From a virus, in IMG/VR virus record IMGVR_UViG_3300046542_000033, positions 1 through 21,188 of that record: 21,188 bases of DNA; one strand, given 5' to 3'. The notes under the pieces are model-generated. The model ran no database searches, was not told the DNA's origin, and saw nothing but the letters and a program-made list of their open reading frames with translations. Positions 7,721 to 16,309 of this stretch are shown piece after piece (positions within the stretch are counted from its first letter, which is position 1; each line of letters begins with the position of its first letter). The position numbers and the translations under genes are program-made.

Positions 7721-8137
7721 ATGTCTGGAATCAACGCGTTCGGCACCAAGCTACAGCGAGGCGACGGCGCAGCTACTGAGGTGTTCGTCAGCATCGCCGA
7801 CGTCACCGCGCTTACCCCGCCTGCGCTAAGCCGAGACACTCTCGACGTCACGTCGCACGACAGCGCTAACGGGTGGATGGAGTTTGTGGGCGGCCTGAAG
7901 GATCCGGGCGAGTGCTCCGCTGATGTCAACTACCAGCCTGCCGAACACGACGACCTAGTCAGCGACTTTGAGGACGACGTTCCGCGCAACTACAAGATTG
8001 TTTTCCCGGACGGCACTACGTGGGCATTCGCCGCGCTGCTGACCGGTTTCGAGCCCGACGCTCCGTACGATGACAAGCTAGCGGCGACGCTAACTTGGAA
8101 GGTTACGGGCAAGCCGACCATCACCCCCGGAGTCTAA
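7721..8137 (+). CDS. Major tail (tube) protein
   Basis: A 138-residue protein located between tail terminator and chaperones. It reads 'FGTKLQRGDGAATEVFVSIADVTALTPPALSRDTLDVTSHDS', the standard opening of small lambda gpV/TP901-1-like tube proteins, followed by 'GWMEFVGGLKDPGECSADVNYQP' and a closing 'TLTWKVTGKPTITPGV'. These form stacked hexameric rings of the non-contractile tail. There is no C-terminal Ig-like domain (length about 138), so the tube surface is probably plain. Ribosome-binding site GGAGG precedes ATG 7721 at normal distance. Codons are strongly biased, in line with abundant expression. Confidence 0.9.
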   Translation: MSGINAFGTKLQRGDGAATEVFVSIADVTALTPPALSRDTLDVTSHDSANGWMEFVGGLKDPGECSADVNYQPAEHDDLVSDFEDDVPRNYKIVFPDGTTWAFAALLTGFEPDAPYDDKLAATLTWKVTGKPTITPGV

Positions 8138-8140
8138 GCA

Positions 8141-8542
8141 ATGTCCATTCTCAATCGCGATGCAATCCTCGACGCCGAGGACAAGAACTATGAAGACGTT
8201 GACGTTCCGGAGTGGGGCGGCACTGTCCGTGTCACTGGTATGTCCGGCGCCGACCGGAACTCCTACCAGGCTTCCATGGTCGTGCTCAGTCCGAACGGCA
8301 CTGTGCAGCGGCTCAACATGCAGGATCAGCTAGCGAAGCTGGTTTCTCGCTGCCTCATCGACGAGTCCGGCGAGCGTCTGTTCAGCGATAAGGACATCAA
8401 GGCTCTCTCGGCCAAGTCCGGCGCTGTTCTTGACCGTCTCGGTGATGTTGCCATGCGGCTCTCCGGTCTCCGAAAGGAAGACGTGGAGGCTGCGGCGGGA
8501 AAATCCGGGAAGACCCTGAGCACCGATTCCACTTCCGACTAG
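8141..8542 (+). CDS. Tail assembly chaperone (G-type, unshifted product)
   Basis: A 133-residue protein directly before the tape measure region, with 'VPEWGGTVRVTGMSGADRNSYQASMV' and 'LVSRCLIDESGERLFSDKDIKALSAKSGAVLDRLGDVAMRLSGL'. This pattern (a 'W...V.V..M.G..R' opening, then 'D..G.R.F....I..L..KS......' ) is that of lambda gpG-like chaperones of siphoviruses, which coat the tape measure during tail assembly. Its C-terminal tail after residue 121 is the part lost on frameshifting. The slippery heptamer at 8497-8503 lies 13 codons before the stop. It is made as this short form most of the time, with a minority extended into the 8503-8835 frame. Confidence 0.9.
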   Translation: MSILNRDAILDAEDKNYEDVDVPEWGGTVRVTGMSGADRNSYQASMVVLSPNGTVQRLNMQDQLAKLVSRCLIDESGERLFSDKDIKALSAKSGAVLDRLGDVAMRLSGLRKEDVEAAAGKSGKTLSTDSTSD

Positions 8543-8835
8543 CAGCACATCTTGGGTACACGGTCCCGGAACTACTCGCGCGCGTCTCTTCCCGTGAGAT
8601 CACGGAATGGATGGCGTACGAATCGGTTTCGGGGCCGTTGGGTCCTGAGCGCATGGACTCTCTGATTGCCATGTTGACGGCGACTGTCGCTAACACTGCC
8701 CGTGGCAAGGGCACCAAGGCTTCGACCCCCAAGGACTTTATGCCTAAGTGGGATCGAGGACAGCGGCAGGACTGGCGGGAGATGCTTTCCGCTGTCAAGA
8801 CGTACAACCGCCAGATTGGAGGCTCAGAGAAGTGA
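8141..8835 (+). CDS. Tail assembly chaperone G-T fusion made by -1 frameshift
   Basis: Joining 8141-8503 to 8503-8835 through a -1 shift gives a 231-residue protein: 121 residues of G followed by 110 residues read in the -1 frame. The extension holds 'LAAHLGYTVPELLARVSSREITEWMAYESVSGPLGPERMDSLIAMLTATVAN', the usual T-domain pattern of siphovirus chaperones ('ELL.R.SS.E..EWMA.....PLG..R.D'). The T frame has no good start of its own before the conserved part begins (first ATG at 8611 is inside it), so it depends on the shift. The stop overlaps the tape measure GTG. By analogy with lambda G/GT, the T domain recruits the tail tube protein to the chaperone-coated tape measure. Confidence 0.88.
8497..8503 (+). 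other. -1 ribosomal frameshift slippery site GGGAAAA
   Basis: The heptamer is in the correct phase, G_GGA_AAA (codons Gly120 and Lys121 of the chaperone), the canonical X_XXY_YYZ form. A possible weak stem GGAAG (8508-8512) with CTTCC (8532-8536) follows. The -1 frame then reads the conserved T domain to 8835. Confidence 0.88.
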
Positions 8836-10736
8836 CCCTAGACGACCTAATGGTTTCCATCGGGGTTGATACCAGCGAGCTAGAAAGTGGAATGGATGAC
8901 GGTGTTCAGCGCGCTAACAGCAAGCTAGGCGAACTCGGAAAGGGCGCGGCTGGTCTCGCTGCTGGTCTCGGTGTGGGCAAGCTGTTCTCGGATGGCTTGA
9001 ACGCAGGCGTGGAACTCACGCAGGTGCACAACAACCTGAAGACCGAATTTGGACTAACCGAGTCTGAGGCCGACCAGGCCGGTAAGGCTGCTGGTGCAGT
9101 ATTCAGCGGCGGGTTTGGTGACTCCATCACCGAGGTTGGAGACGCTGTAGGCGTTGTCTCGCAGGCGTTCAAGGGCATGGGCGCCATGTCTCAGGACGAG
9201 ACCACGCAGATGACTGAAGACGCCATGGCGGTTGCTAAGGCACTGGGGGTCGATGTCGCGGACGCTGCCACGGCCGCAGGCAAGATGATTTCCAACGGCC
9301 TGGCCAAGGATGGTACCGAGGCATTCGACCTGCTGACGCAGGCTTCCAAGACGCTGCCTAAGTCCATGGTTGGCGACATCACTGAAGTGGTCGGCGAGTA
9401 CGGACAGCAGTTCAAGCGACTGGGCATCAGCGGTAAGGATGCTTTTGGCATGCTCTCGCAGTATGTCAAGGCCGGTGGTAAGGACATCGACCAGGCCGCC
9501 GACATCATCCACGAGTTCGGCCGTATCACTACGGAGAACACGGCGCAGGCTGCTACCGCATTCAAGTCCCTGGGGCTCGACTCCAAGGACATGTTCGCCC
9601 GCCTGAAGTCCGGCGGTAAGGATGCAGAGTCCGCCATGGGCGATGCGATCACCGCTATCAAGGGCGTAAAGGATCCGGCCAAGCAGGCTCAGCTGGCCGT
9701 TCAGCTATTCGGCGACATGGCCGGAGAGCAGACGGACGCGCTGTTCGCGATGAACCCTGCGGCTGCTGCTGCGGCATCGGGCATGGATAAGGCCGCAGGC
9801 TCAGCGGCTAAGGCCACGGCAAGCATGTCCGCCACGCAGGCGCTTGACCAGGTCTGGCGCTCGATGTCGACGACTATTGGCACGGCGCTGGAGCCCGCGT
9901 TGCAGTGGCTAGGCGACTTCATGACCGCTCACCCGGAAGTAGTGAAGATCGTTGCTGCGGCGCTGCTGGGTCTGGCTATTGCATTCGGCATAGCGACTAT
10001 CGCTGTGTGGGCAATGAACTCCGCGATGCTGGCTAACCCGATCTTCTGGATCATTGGCCTTATCGTGCTGATCATCGCCATCGTCATTGCACTGGCGGCG
10101 AACTGGGAGGCCGTGAAGGAGCGACTTCTACAGGCGTGGAACGTCATCAAGGCCGGGTTCCTGGCCGGTTGGAACTACCTAGTCTCCAACGTGTTCGCGC
10201 CCCTCGGCCGGTTCTTCACGCAGACCATTCCCGGTTGGGTGTCGACCGGCGCCGCATGGGTCAAGTCAAAGTGGAACGACCTGGTGGGTTGGTTCAAGAG
10301 CATTCCCGGCCGCATTTCCAGTGCGCTGCGTGGCATGTGGGACGGCCTAAAGTCCGGGTTCAAGGACGCCGTCAACTTCGTTATCCGTGGTTGGAACAAC
10401 CTGTCATTCACCATCGGTGGCGGGTCGATCATGGGCGTGGACATTCCGAGCATCACTCTCGGAACGCCGAACATCCCTTACCTGGCAACGGGTGGTGTGA
10501 CCACTGGTCCGACCATGGCGATGATCGGTGAGGGCCGCGAGAACGAAGCGGTGCTCCCACTGTCCAAGCTGAACGGCATGCTAAACGCCGCTCGGGTACA
10601 GGGCGTAAACGGGCAGGGTGGATCTCAGCGACTAGTCGTTGACGTCACCGGCTCGGATGAAGACATGAAGCGGCTAATCCGTCGCATCGTGAAGACGCAG
10701 GGACGCGGAAGCGTTCAGACTGCATTCGGTAACTGA
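8832..10736 (+). CDS. Tape measure protein
   Basis: A 634-residue protein that sets tail length and passes into the host during DNA entry. It opens 'MTLDDLMVSIGVDTSELESGMDDGVQRANSKL', followed by a Gly/Ala-rich hydrophobic segment, long helical stretches with 'KAAG', and two adjacent membrane-type segments at about 370-395 and 398-422 ('IIGLIVLIIAIVIALAANW'). Trp-rich repeats follow ('AWNVIKAGFLAGWNYL', 'WFKSIPGRISSALRGMWDGLKSGF'), then the typical 'LATGGVTTGPTMAMIGEGRENEAVLPL' C-terminal block. Start choice: the frame is open further upstream, but GTG 8832 has TTGGAGG 9 nt before it and overlaps the chaperone stop as GTGA. It is rather short for a tape measure; at about 0.15 nm per residue the tail would be near 95 nm. 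Confidence 0.93.
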   Translation: MTLDDLMVSIGVDTSELESGMDDGVQRANSKLGELGKGAAGLAAGLGVGKLFSDGLNAGVELTQVHNNLKTEFGLTESEADQAGKAAGAVFSGGFGDSITEVGDAVGVVSQAFKGMGAMSQDETTQMTEDAMAVAKALGVDVADAATAAGKMISNGLAKDGTEAFDLLTQASKTLPKSMVGDITEVVGEYGQQFKRLGISGKDAFGMLSQYVKAGGKDIDQAADIIHEFGRITTENTAQAATAFKSLGLDSKDMFARLKSGGKDAESAMGDAITAIKGVKDPAKQAQLAVQLFGDMAGEQTDALFAMNPAAAAAASGMDKAAGSAAKATASMSATQALDQVWRSMSTTIGTALEPALQWLGDFMTAHPEVVKIVAAALLGLAIAFGIATIAVWAMNSAMLANPIFWIIGLIVLIIAIVIALAANWEAVKERLLQAWNVIKAGFLAGWNYLVSNVFAPLGRFFTQTIPGWVSTGAAWVKSKWNDLVGWFKSIPGRISSALRGMWDGLKSGFKDAVNFVIRGWNNLSFTIGGGSIMGVDIPSITLGTPNIPYLATGGVTTGPTMAMIGEGRENEAVLPLSKLNGMLNAARVQGVNGQGGSQRLVVDVTGSDEDMKRLIRRIVKTQGRGSVQTAFGN

Positions 10737-10751
10737 TAGGAGGGTGGGTCA

Positions 10752-13700
10752 GTGGTCTTTCCGCTGGACATTCGGACTGAGCTATTGCTCAACGGCGCGT
10801 GGTCGGACATCAGCTCTGACGTCTACCTACGCGACGCTAAGCAGATCTCGCGCGGGCGACGTGACCAGGGACAGAACACTGACCCTTCCCGCCTCTCCCT
10901 GACCATCAACAACCGCTCGGGTAAGTACTCCCCGCGCAATGCCGAGAGCCCGCTGTTTGGGCAGATCGGCCGTAACACTCAGATGCGCGTTTCGGTGCCC
11001 GCCACCGATAAGTACCTGAGCCTCAATGGTGACCCTAACGACTACGTCAGTACGCCGGACACTGCGGCGCTGGACATCACGGGGGACCTAGACATTCGGG
11101 CCGAGATCCAGCCCAACTGGTACGGCCCGGATAACCAGATGATCATGGCTAAGTGGGAGGCGCAAGCCGATCAGCGGTCATGGTTCCTGAAGGTGTATCA
11201 GGGAGTGCTACAGCTTCAGTACACGACCGATGGCACCAAGGCGACGACGTGGTTTCACTCCCGCTCGCTGGCTGAGATCTCACAGCGCGCGGCCGTACGC
11301 GTGACCCTGGACGTCGATAACGGCGCGGGTGGTCGCACGGTCCGTTGGTACACCGCTCCTTCGATAGACGGCCCCTGGACGCAGCTAGGCGGGGACTCCA
11401 CCATTGCCGGTACGGTCTCGGTGTTCAACTCCACGGCACCGCTGAAGATCGCCCCGTATGACGACACCAACATCAAGCCGTACCGTGCGCCGTTCATCGG
11501 GCGTGGTTACAAGTTTGAGGTACGCAACGGCATCAACGGCACGGTGGTTGCTAACCCCGACTTCACAGCGCAGGCCGCTGATGCTACGTCCTTCACGGAT
11601 GGCGCCGGGCGACTGTGGACCATGCACGGCGGAGCCCAGATTCGTGACCGTGAGGACAGGTTCCTAGGGGAAGTCTCCACCTGGCCCTCTAAGTGGACCC
11701 CGGACGAGGCTGACGTCTACGTGCCGGTTGAGGCTAACGGCATCCTGCGCCGACTGGGCCAGGGTCTGAAGGCGCTTGACTCGACCCTGCGTCGCCGCAT
11801 CCCGTCCGGTAACCCCGTCGCCTACTGGCCCATGGAGGATGGGAAGTACTCGACCCGCGCATGGTCGCCTATCGCTGGTGTGGACTCTGCGGCACTGGCC
11901 GGAGTTGACTGGGCATCAGCGAGTGATCTGCCATCGTCCGATGCGCTGCCTAAGATCAAGACCGGTGGCACCCTGTCCGCCCCGATTCCTGCGTCAATGC
12001 CGTCCGGGGAATGGCAAGTTGAGTTCGTCTACAACGCCGATGACAAGATTCCCGATGTCGTCACGCCGGGCCCGGAGTTCATCAGCTTCAGCTCGCCCAA
12101 CGGCACGGTGAAGCGGTGGGCATTCATCCTCATGAAGGACATTGCCATCATCCGGGGCTATGACAGCTCCACGAACATGGTTGTGGATCAGGGTGTGGGC
12201 ATCGGTGATGACATCTACCACGGCTGGACCCGTATGCGTTTCTGGGTCAAGGAGACGGCGGGCACGGTCACATGGCGTCTCGACTGGCAGGATGTAGGCG
12301 GTAACGCTGGTGGCATCGGCCGGACCTACTCGGGCACCGCTGGGCGCCTCAGCGCGATCACTGCCAACTGGGGTGCGGCGCACGATGGTTGGGCCTTTGG
12401 TCACCTCTCCGTTCTGCCCACGTCGGCATCCACGCTGTACGACGGATCCGATGATGCGTACAACGGCGAGACTGCATGGAACCGCATCATGCGTCTGGGC
12501 ACCGAGGAAGGTGTACCGGTCGAGCGCATCCACGGCCAGGACATCACGTCTGAACAGGTCGGCCCGCAGAAGCCTGAAACCCTGGTGGATCTGTTCGAGG
12601 AAGCTGCCGCAGCGGACAATGGATTCTTGCTCGAATCGCTGAACCGCGTGGGTCTCGTCTTCCGTGACCGCGCGTCGATGTACATGCAGGAACCGGCACT
12701 CACGTTGTCCTACAACAAGGCTGGTCTAGCACCGGACTTGGAGCCGGTAGACGATGACAGTGCCGTACGCAACGACATCCAAGTCACCCGCGATGGTGGC
12801 TCTGCGGCGCGTGCGTTCCTGGCCGACGGTCCACTGTCGGTGCAGGCTCCGCCGCTGGGCATCGGTGTCTATGACGAGTCTGTCTCGCTATCCCTCGGCA
12901 ACGACACACAGCCCGAGCCCATGGCCAACTGGTTGCTACACCTGGGCACGTTCGACGGCGCCCGGTATCCCACGGTCACGGTCATGCTCCACAAGCCCGG
13001 GGCCGAGGTGCTTATCCCGCAGATCCTGAAGCTTCGCGAGGGTGACGTGATCAGGCTGACCGACCTACCGTCCTTCATCTCTCATGAGGACGTGGACCTG
13101 ATCGTGAACGGCTACAGCGAAGTGCTTGACATGTACCGCTGGGAGATCACTTTCAACTGTTCGCCCGGTGGTCCCTGGAAGGTGGCGCAGGTCGAGAACA
13201 CCAGCTATTACGCCAAGGCTGACACGGATGGAACGATCCTCGCTCTACCGGTCGGCGCCACTGACACCACGCTGATGACCACGGTCACCGCTGGACCTCA
13301 GTGGGTCGAGTCGGCGCAGGAGTTCCCGTTCGATGTCCACGTGTCCGGCGAGCGTATGCGGGTCGAGTCGGTGGGCCAACTGTTCAACACGAACCCGGAC
13401 TTCCGGAACGGGATGACCGGTTGGGTTGGGCAGTCGACGGGATCCGTTGCACTGTCAACAGACTACGTCCACCCGCGTGGCCTGGTCTCAGCGAAGGTGA
13501 CGCCGAACGGTGTCTCCACGTCTAACAGCCTCTCCATGAACACACACGTTCCGGCGGTGGCTGGTCAGTCGTACACAGGTGGTTACTGGGTCTACTCGCC
13601 CGCAGGTTTCTCGGACTTCCGCGTGTCGTTCGACTGGTACAACGCGAGCAACGTATCCATCTCCACCACGTCACAGCCTGCGCAGGTGATCCCTGCCGGT

Positions 13701-14564
13701 CAGTGGACGTACCTGTCTTTCACTGCAACTGCCCCCGCCCTTACCGGGTTTATGGCAGTGCGTGTCCGCCAGGGTGCCACCCCGCCCGCGAGTGCGATCT
13801 ACTACGCGTGGGGTATCCGGCTGACCTCTCCCACTCTGGGCAAGTCAGTCTCGGATGGCTTCGCCCGGACCACCACAAGCGGTTGGGGCAACGCCGAGTC
13901 GGGGCAGACGTGGACCACTGTTGCGGCAGGCGGAGTAGCCACAGACTTTGTGGTCAGCGGAGGCACTGGGCGCCACATCCACAGCACAAAGAACATCCTC
14001 CGGCACACGCTGATCCCTGCCCCCTCGGCAGACGTCGACCTGATCACCGATTGGGCGATGGATAAGACAGCACTCACTGACTCCAACTACATGTTCCTGT
14101 TTGGGCGTTACACCGACACCACGCACATGTACTTCGCGCGGGTACAGGTGGTCGGGGGTACGCAGGCGATGAACCTGCAAATCCGTAAGCGCAACGGGGC
14201 CGAGACTCAGGTAGGTGGGTCCATCGCGGTGGGCACGTTCGCTGTGAACACGTTCTACACCACACGGTTCCAGATCAGCGGGTCCACGCTCCGGGCAAAG
14301 ACCTGGTTGCGCTCTGCCGCTGAGCCCGCCGCATGGCAGCTAGAAGTCACTGACACGGACCTTACTGCCGCAGGCTCCATCGGCTTCCGCTCGCTGATCG
14401 GTAGCACCAGCACGCAGGTTCTGCCGGTCACCATCTCAGCGGACAACTTCAAGGAACTGGGCACTCAACAGTTCACGGTTACGCGGTCCGTCAACGGCGT
14501 CGTCAAGCCCCAGGTAGCGGGCACTGCAATCGCGCTAGCTGATCCCGCTATCGCTTCACTCTAG
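10752..14564 (+). CDS. Large minor tail protein (tail tip, with lectin-like domains)
   Basis: A 1270-residue tail-tip protein. The N-terminal 80 residues ('TELLLNGAWSDISSDVYLRD', 'LSLTINNRSGKYSPRN') match the usual start of actinophage minor tail proteins. Three concanavalin/LamG-like beta domains can be proposed: about 86-270 ('YVSTPDTAALDITGDLDIRAEI'-type start), about 350-570 ('NPVAYWPMEDG') and about 1030-1240 ('SVSDGFARTTTSGWG'). Residues about 600-815 hold a hub-like segment ('TLVDLFEEAAAADNGFLLES' to 'YRWEITFNCSPGG'). Residues about 875-1030 ('NPDFRNGMTGWVG') resemble a CBM4/9-like carbohydrate-binding module. The several sugar-binding folds suggest contact with cell-wall glycans. GTG 10752 has AGGAGG at 8 nt. 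Domain borders are by eye. Confidence 0.85.
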   Translation: MVFPLDIRTELLLNGAWSDISSDVYLRDAKQISRGRRDQGQNTDPSRLSLTINNRSGKYSPRNAESPLFGQIGRNTQMRVSVPATDKYLSLNGDPNDYVSTPDTAALDITGDLDIRAEIQPNWYGPDNQMIMAKWEAQADQRSWFLKVYQGVLQLQYTTDGTKATTWFHSRSLAEISQRAAVRVTLDVDNGAGGRTVRWYTAPSIDGPWTQLGGDSTIAGTVSVFNSTAPLKIAPYDDTNIKPYRAPFIGRGYKFEVRNGINGTVVANPDFTAQAADATSFTDGAGRLWTMHGGAQIRDREDRFLGEVSTWPSKWTPDEADVYVPVEANGILRRLGQGLKALDSTLRRRIPSGNPVAYWPMEDGKYSTRAWSPIAGVDSAALAGVDWASASDLPSSDALPKIKTGGTLSAPIPASMPSGEWQVEFVYNADDKIPDVVTPGPEFISFSSPNGTVKRWAFILMKDIAIIRGYDSSTNMVVDQGVGIGDDIYHGWTRMRFWVKETAGTVTWRLDWQDVGGNAGGIGRTYSGTAGRLSAITANWGAAHDGWAFGHLSVLPTSASTLYDGSDDAYNGETAWNRIMRLGTEEGVPVERIHGQDITSEQVGPQKPETLVDLFEEAAAADNGFLLESLNRVGLVFRDRASMYMQEPALTLSYNKAGLAPDLEPVDDDSAVRNDIQVTRDGGSAARAFLADGPLSVQAPPLGIGVYDESVSLSLGNDTQPEPMANWLLHLGTFDGARYPTVTVMLHKPGAEVLIPQILKLREGDVIRLTDLPSFISHEDVDLIVNGYSEVLDMYRWEITFNCSPGGPWKVAQVENTSYYAKADTDGTILALPVGATDTTLMTTVTAGPQWVESAQEFPFDVHVSGERMRVESVGQLFNTNPDFRNGMTGWVGQSTGSVALSTDYVHPRGLVSAKVTPNGVSTSNSLSMNTHVPAVAGQSYTGGYWVYSPAGFSDFRVSFDWYNASNVSISTTSQPAQVIPAGQWTYLSFTATAPALTGFMAVRVRQGATPPASAIYYAWGIRLTSPTLGKSVSDGFARTTTSGWGNAESGQTWTTVAAGGVATDFVVSGGTGRHIHSTKNILRHTLIPAPSADVDLITDWAMDKTALTDSNYMFLFGRYTDTTHMYFARVQVVGGTQAMNLQIRKRNGAETQVGGSIAVGTFAVNTFYTTRFQISGSTLRAKTWLRSAAEPAAWQLEVTDTDLTAAGSIGFRSLIGSTSTQVLPVTISADNFKELGTQQFTVTRSVNGVVKPQVAGTAIALADPAIASL

Positions 14565-14572
14565 GAGTACAC

Positions 14573-16234
14573 ATGGTCGCAATACCGGTCGCGCAATGGC
14601 TACCCGGAATGGACATTACCGCCGGTCGGCTGGAGTCTATGAACCAGTCGACCGGGCTAACGGTTACGAACTACGGGGCCGACCCGTCCGGTGCTGTGAA
14701 CTCTGACGCTGCGATACAGCTAGCGCTCAACGATGCGCGAGACAGGGGCGGGGCGCTAGTACAGGTCCCGCCCGGCGTCTACCTCCTGGGCGCCACGCTG
14801 CGCATCTACGGGAACACTCGGCTATCGCTGTCCCAGGGTGCTGAGTTCCGGCGCAACCACGGTGGCACCATGCTGCTAAACGGTGACGCTGGTCAGGCGT
14901 TCGGTGGCTACACCGGTTACAGCAACATCACCATTGAGGGTGGACTCTGGAACATGCGCGGCACCACGCCGGGTATGACGTCCTCGGCCATGTGCATCTC
15001 AATTGGCCACACCAGCAACGTAGTTGTGCGTGACCTAGAGATTCGCGACCTACCCGGTTACCACGGCGTCGAGTTCAACAGCACCATTCATGGGCGCGTG
15101 ACTGACTGCCTGTTCCGTGGCTACGTGGACCCGGGTGGGCGCGACTTCTCCGAGGCTGTCCAGATCGACCTAGCCAAGAGCTCAGCGGAGTTCGGCGGGT
15201 TCGGCCCGTACGACCACACACCCTCGGAAGACATTGCCGTAACCGGCTGCTACTTCGGCGCCTCGGGCACGGCTGGTACTACCTCCTGGCCCCGTGGTGT
15301 GGGCTCTCACGCTGCCACTATCACCAAGTACCACCGGCGCATCCGGATCAGTGACAACACCTTTGAGGGCATCACTCAGTACGCCGTGAGCGCCTACAAC
15401 TGGGAGGACGTCACGGTTACCGGCAACACCTTCAACGGCTGTGGTAGCTCGGTCCGCGTGCGCTCGGTCATCCTCACCGACACCGAGGACACCAAGCTGC
15501 CGGATGGCACGCAGACGAGTGCTTCGCAGGTGATGCGCAACTACACCATCACCGGCAACACCATGCGCGAGGGGACCGGGTACGACGCTGCGATCATCGT
15601 GCGTGGTGAGACCAGCGGCACGGTGCTGAACGTGTCCATCGTGGGTAACACCATCGACACGACCACCAACGGTGAGCACGGTATCCAGCTAGTGCAGGTG
15701 TCCCGTGTCACTGTCGCTGACAACGTCATTGCGAACGTCTCTGCAAGCGGCATCAGCACGGACAGCCTCAACAACACGACGATCACCGGCAACGTGGTGT
15801 GGACTCCGGGCGCGCACGGGATCACGATGGTGTCCTGTGACCACTCGACCGCCACGGGTAACCAGGTTCGTGACGCAGCGAACAACGGCATTCTGATTCA
15901 GGGCGGAAGCAACCTGCATCTACGGGGTAACTTCATCAAGGCTCCGGGCCGCGCCACCACCAAGGTTTGGTACGGCATCCGCCTATCGACTAGCGCATCG
16001 TCTGTCTCGATCACTGGCAACAAGTGCCGACCGAACGGCTCGGGCAATGAGGCTAAGTACGGCCTCTCGATCTCGGCTACGTGTGACCTAGTCCACCGGT
16101 ACGGGAATGACTTCCGTGGCTCGCAGTGGGCGGGTGGCGATGCTGGCTCCGCTGGTGGCACGGCCGTAACCGGCGCCGGTATCAACGATGAGGGCAGCAC
16201 GAACCTGAACACGTCGGCCACCGACCTGGTCTAA
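14573..16234 (+). CDS. Tailspike / tail fibre with pectate-lyase-like beta-helix
   Basis: A 553-residue protein. Residues about 30-75 read 'VTNYGADPSGAVNSDAAIQ' and 'VQVPPGVYLLG', the signature start of the pectate lyase superfamily (right-handed beta-helix) in phage spikes. A ladder of short turns follows: 'ISDNTFEG', 'VTGNTFNG', 'ITGNTMRE', 'IVGNTIDT', 'VADNVIAN', 'ITGNVVWT', 'ATGNQVRD', 'LRGNFIKA', 'ITGNKCRP', each about one helix coil. Such proteins are receptor-binding spikes, often with polysaccharide depolymerase activity; catalytic residues cannot be assigned by eye. The short N-terminal part (about 30 residues) may attach to the minor tail protein encoded before it. AGGAG precedes ATG 14573. 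Dyad repeat copy 3 starts 2 bp after the stop. Confidence 0.85.
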   Translation: MVAIPVAQWLPGMDITAGRLESMNQSTGLTVTNYGADPSGAVNSDAAIQLALNDARDRGGALVQVPPGVYLLGATLRIYGNTRLSLSQGAEFRRNHGGTMLLNGDAGQAFGGYTGYSNITIEGGLWNMRGTTPGMTSSAMCISIGHTSNVVVRDLEIRDLPGYHGVEFNSTIHGRVTDCLFRGYVDPGGRDFSEAVQIDLAKSSAEFGGFGPYDHTPSEDIAVTGCYFGASGTAGTTSWPRGVGSHAATITKYHRRIRISDNTFEGITQYAVSAYNWEDVTVTGNTFNGCGSSVRVRSVILTDTEDTKLPDGTQTSASQVMRNYTITGNTMREGTGYDAAIIVRGETSGTVLNVSIVGNTIDTTTNGEHGIQLVQVSRVTVADNVIANVSASGISTDSLNNTTITGNVVWTPGAHGITMVSCDHSTATGNQVRDAANNGILIQGGSNLHLRGNFIKAPGRATTKVWYGIRLSTSASSVSITGNKCRPNGSGNEAKYGLSISATCDLVHRYGNDFRGSQWAGGDAGSAGGTAVTGAGINDEGSTNLNTSATDLV

Positions 16235-16235
16235 G

Positions 16236-16257
16236 CACATCCGAAAATTCGTAGGTG
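16236..16257 (-). promoter_or_regulatory. Dyad repeat copy 3 (candidate operator, reverse orientation)
   Basis: On the reverse strand this reads CACCTACGAA, TT, TTCGGATGTG. The first 16 bases are identical to copies 1 and 2. It lies between tailspike and endolysin genes, one base after the spike stop codon, and its last base is the first base of the next hairpin (16257-16288). Confidence 0.6.
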
Positions 16258-16288
16258 GGTCAGGCGGCATCACGCTGCTGCCTGGCCC
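16257..16288 (+). terminator. Hairpin between tailspike and endolysin (probable weak terminator)
   Basis: Left arm 16257-16269 (GGGTCAGGCGGCA) pairs with right arm 16276-16288 (TGCTGCCTGGCCC) across all 13 positions, two of them G-U, with the 6-nt loop TCACGC. A C/T-rich stretch (CCTTCTCTT) follows instead of a full T-run. It could end tail-gene mRNA or lower read-through into the lysis genes. Confidence 0.6.
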
Positions 16289-16309
16289 CCTTCTCTTGAA
16301 AGGCTCAAC

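Noticed and set aside
8748-8831. Upstream extension of the tape measure frame (28 codons)
   Set aside because: It overlaps the conserved chaperone T domain and has no ribosome-binding site; GTG 8832 with TTGGAGG and GTGA overlap is the better start.
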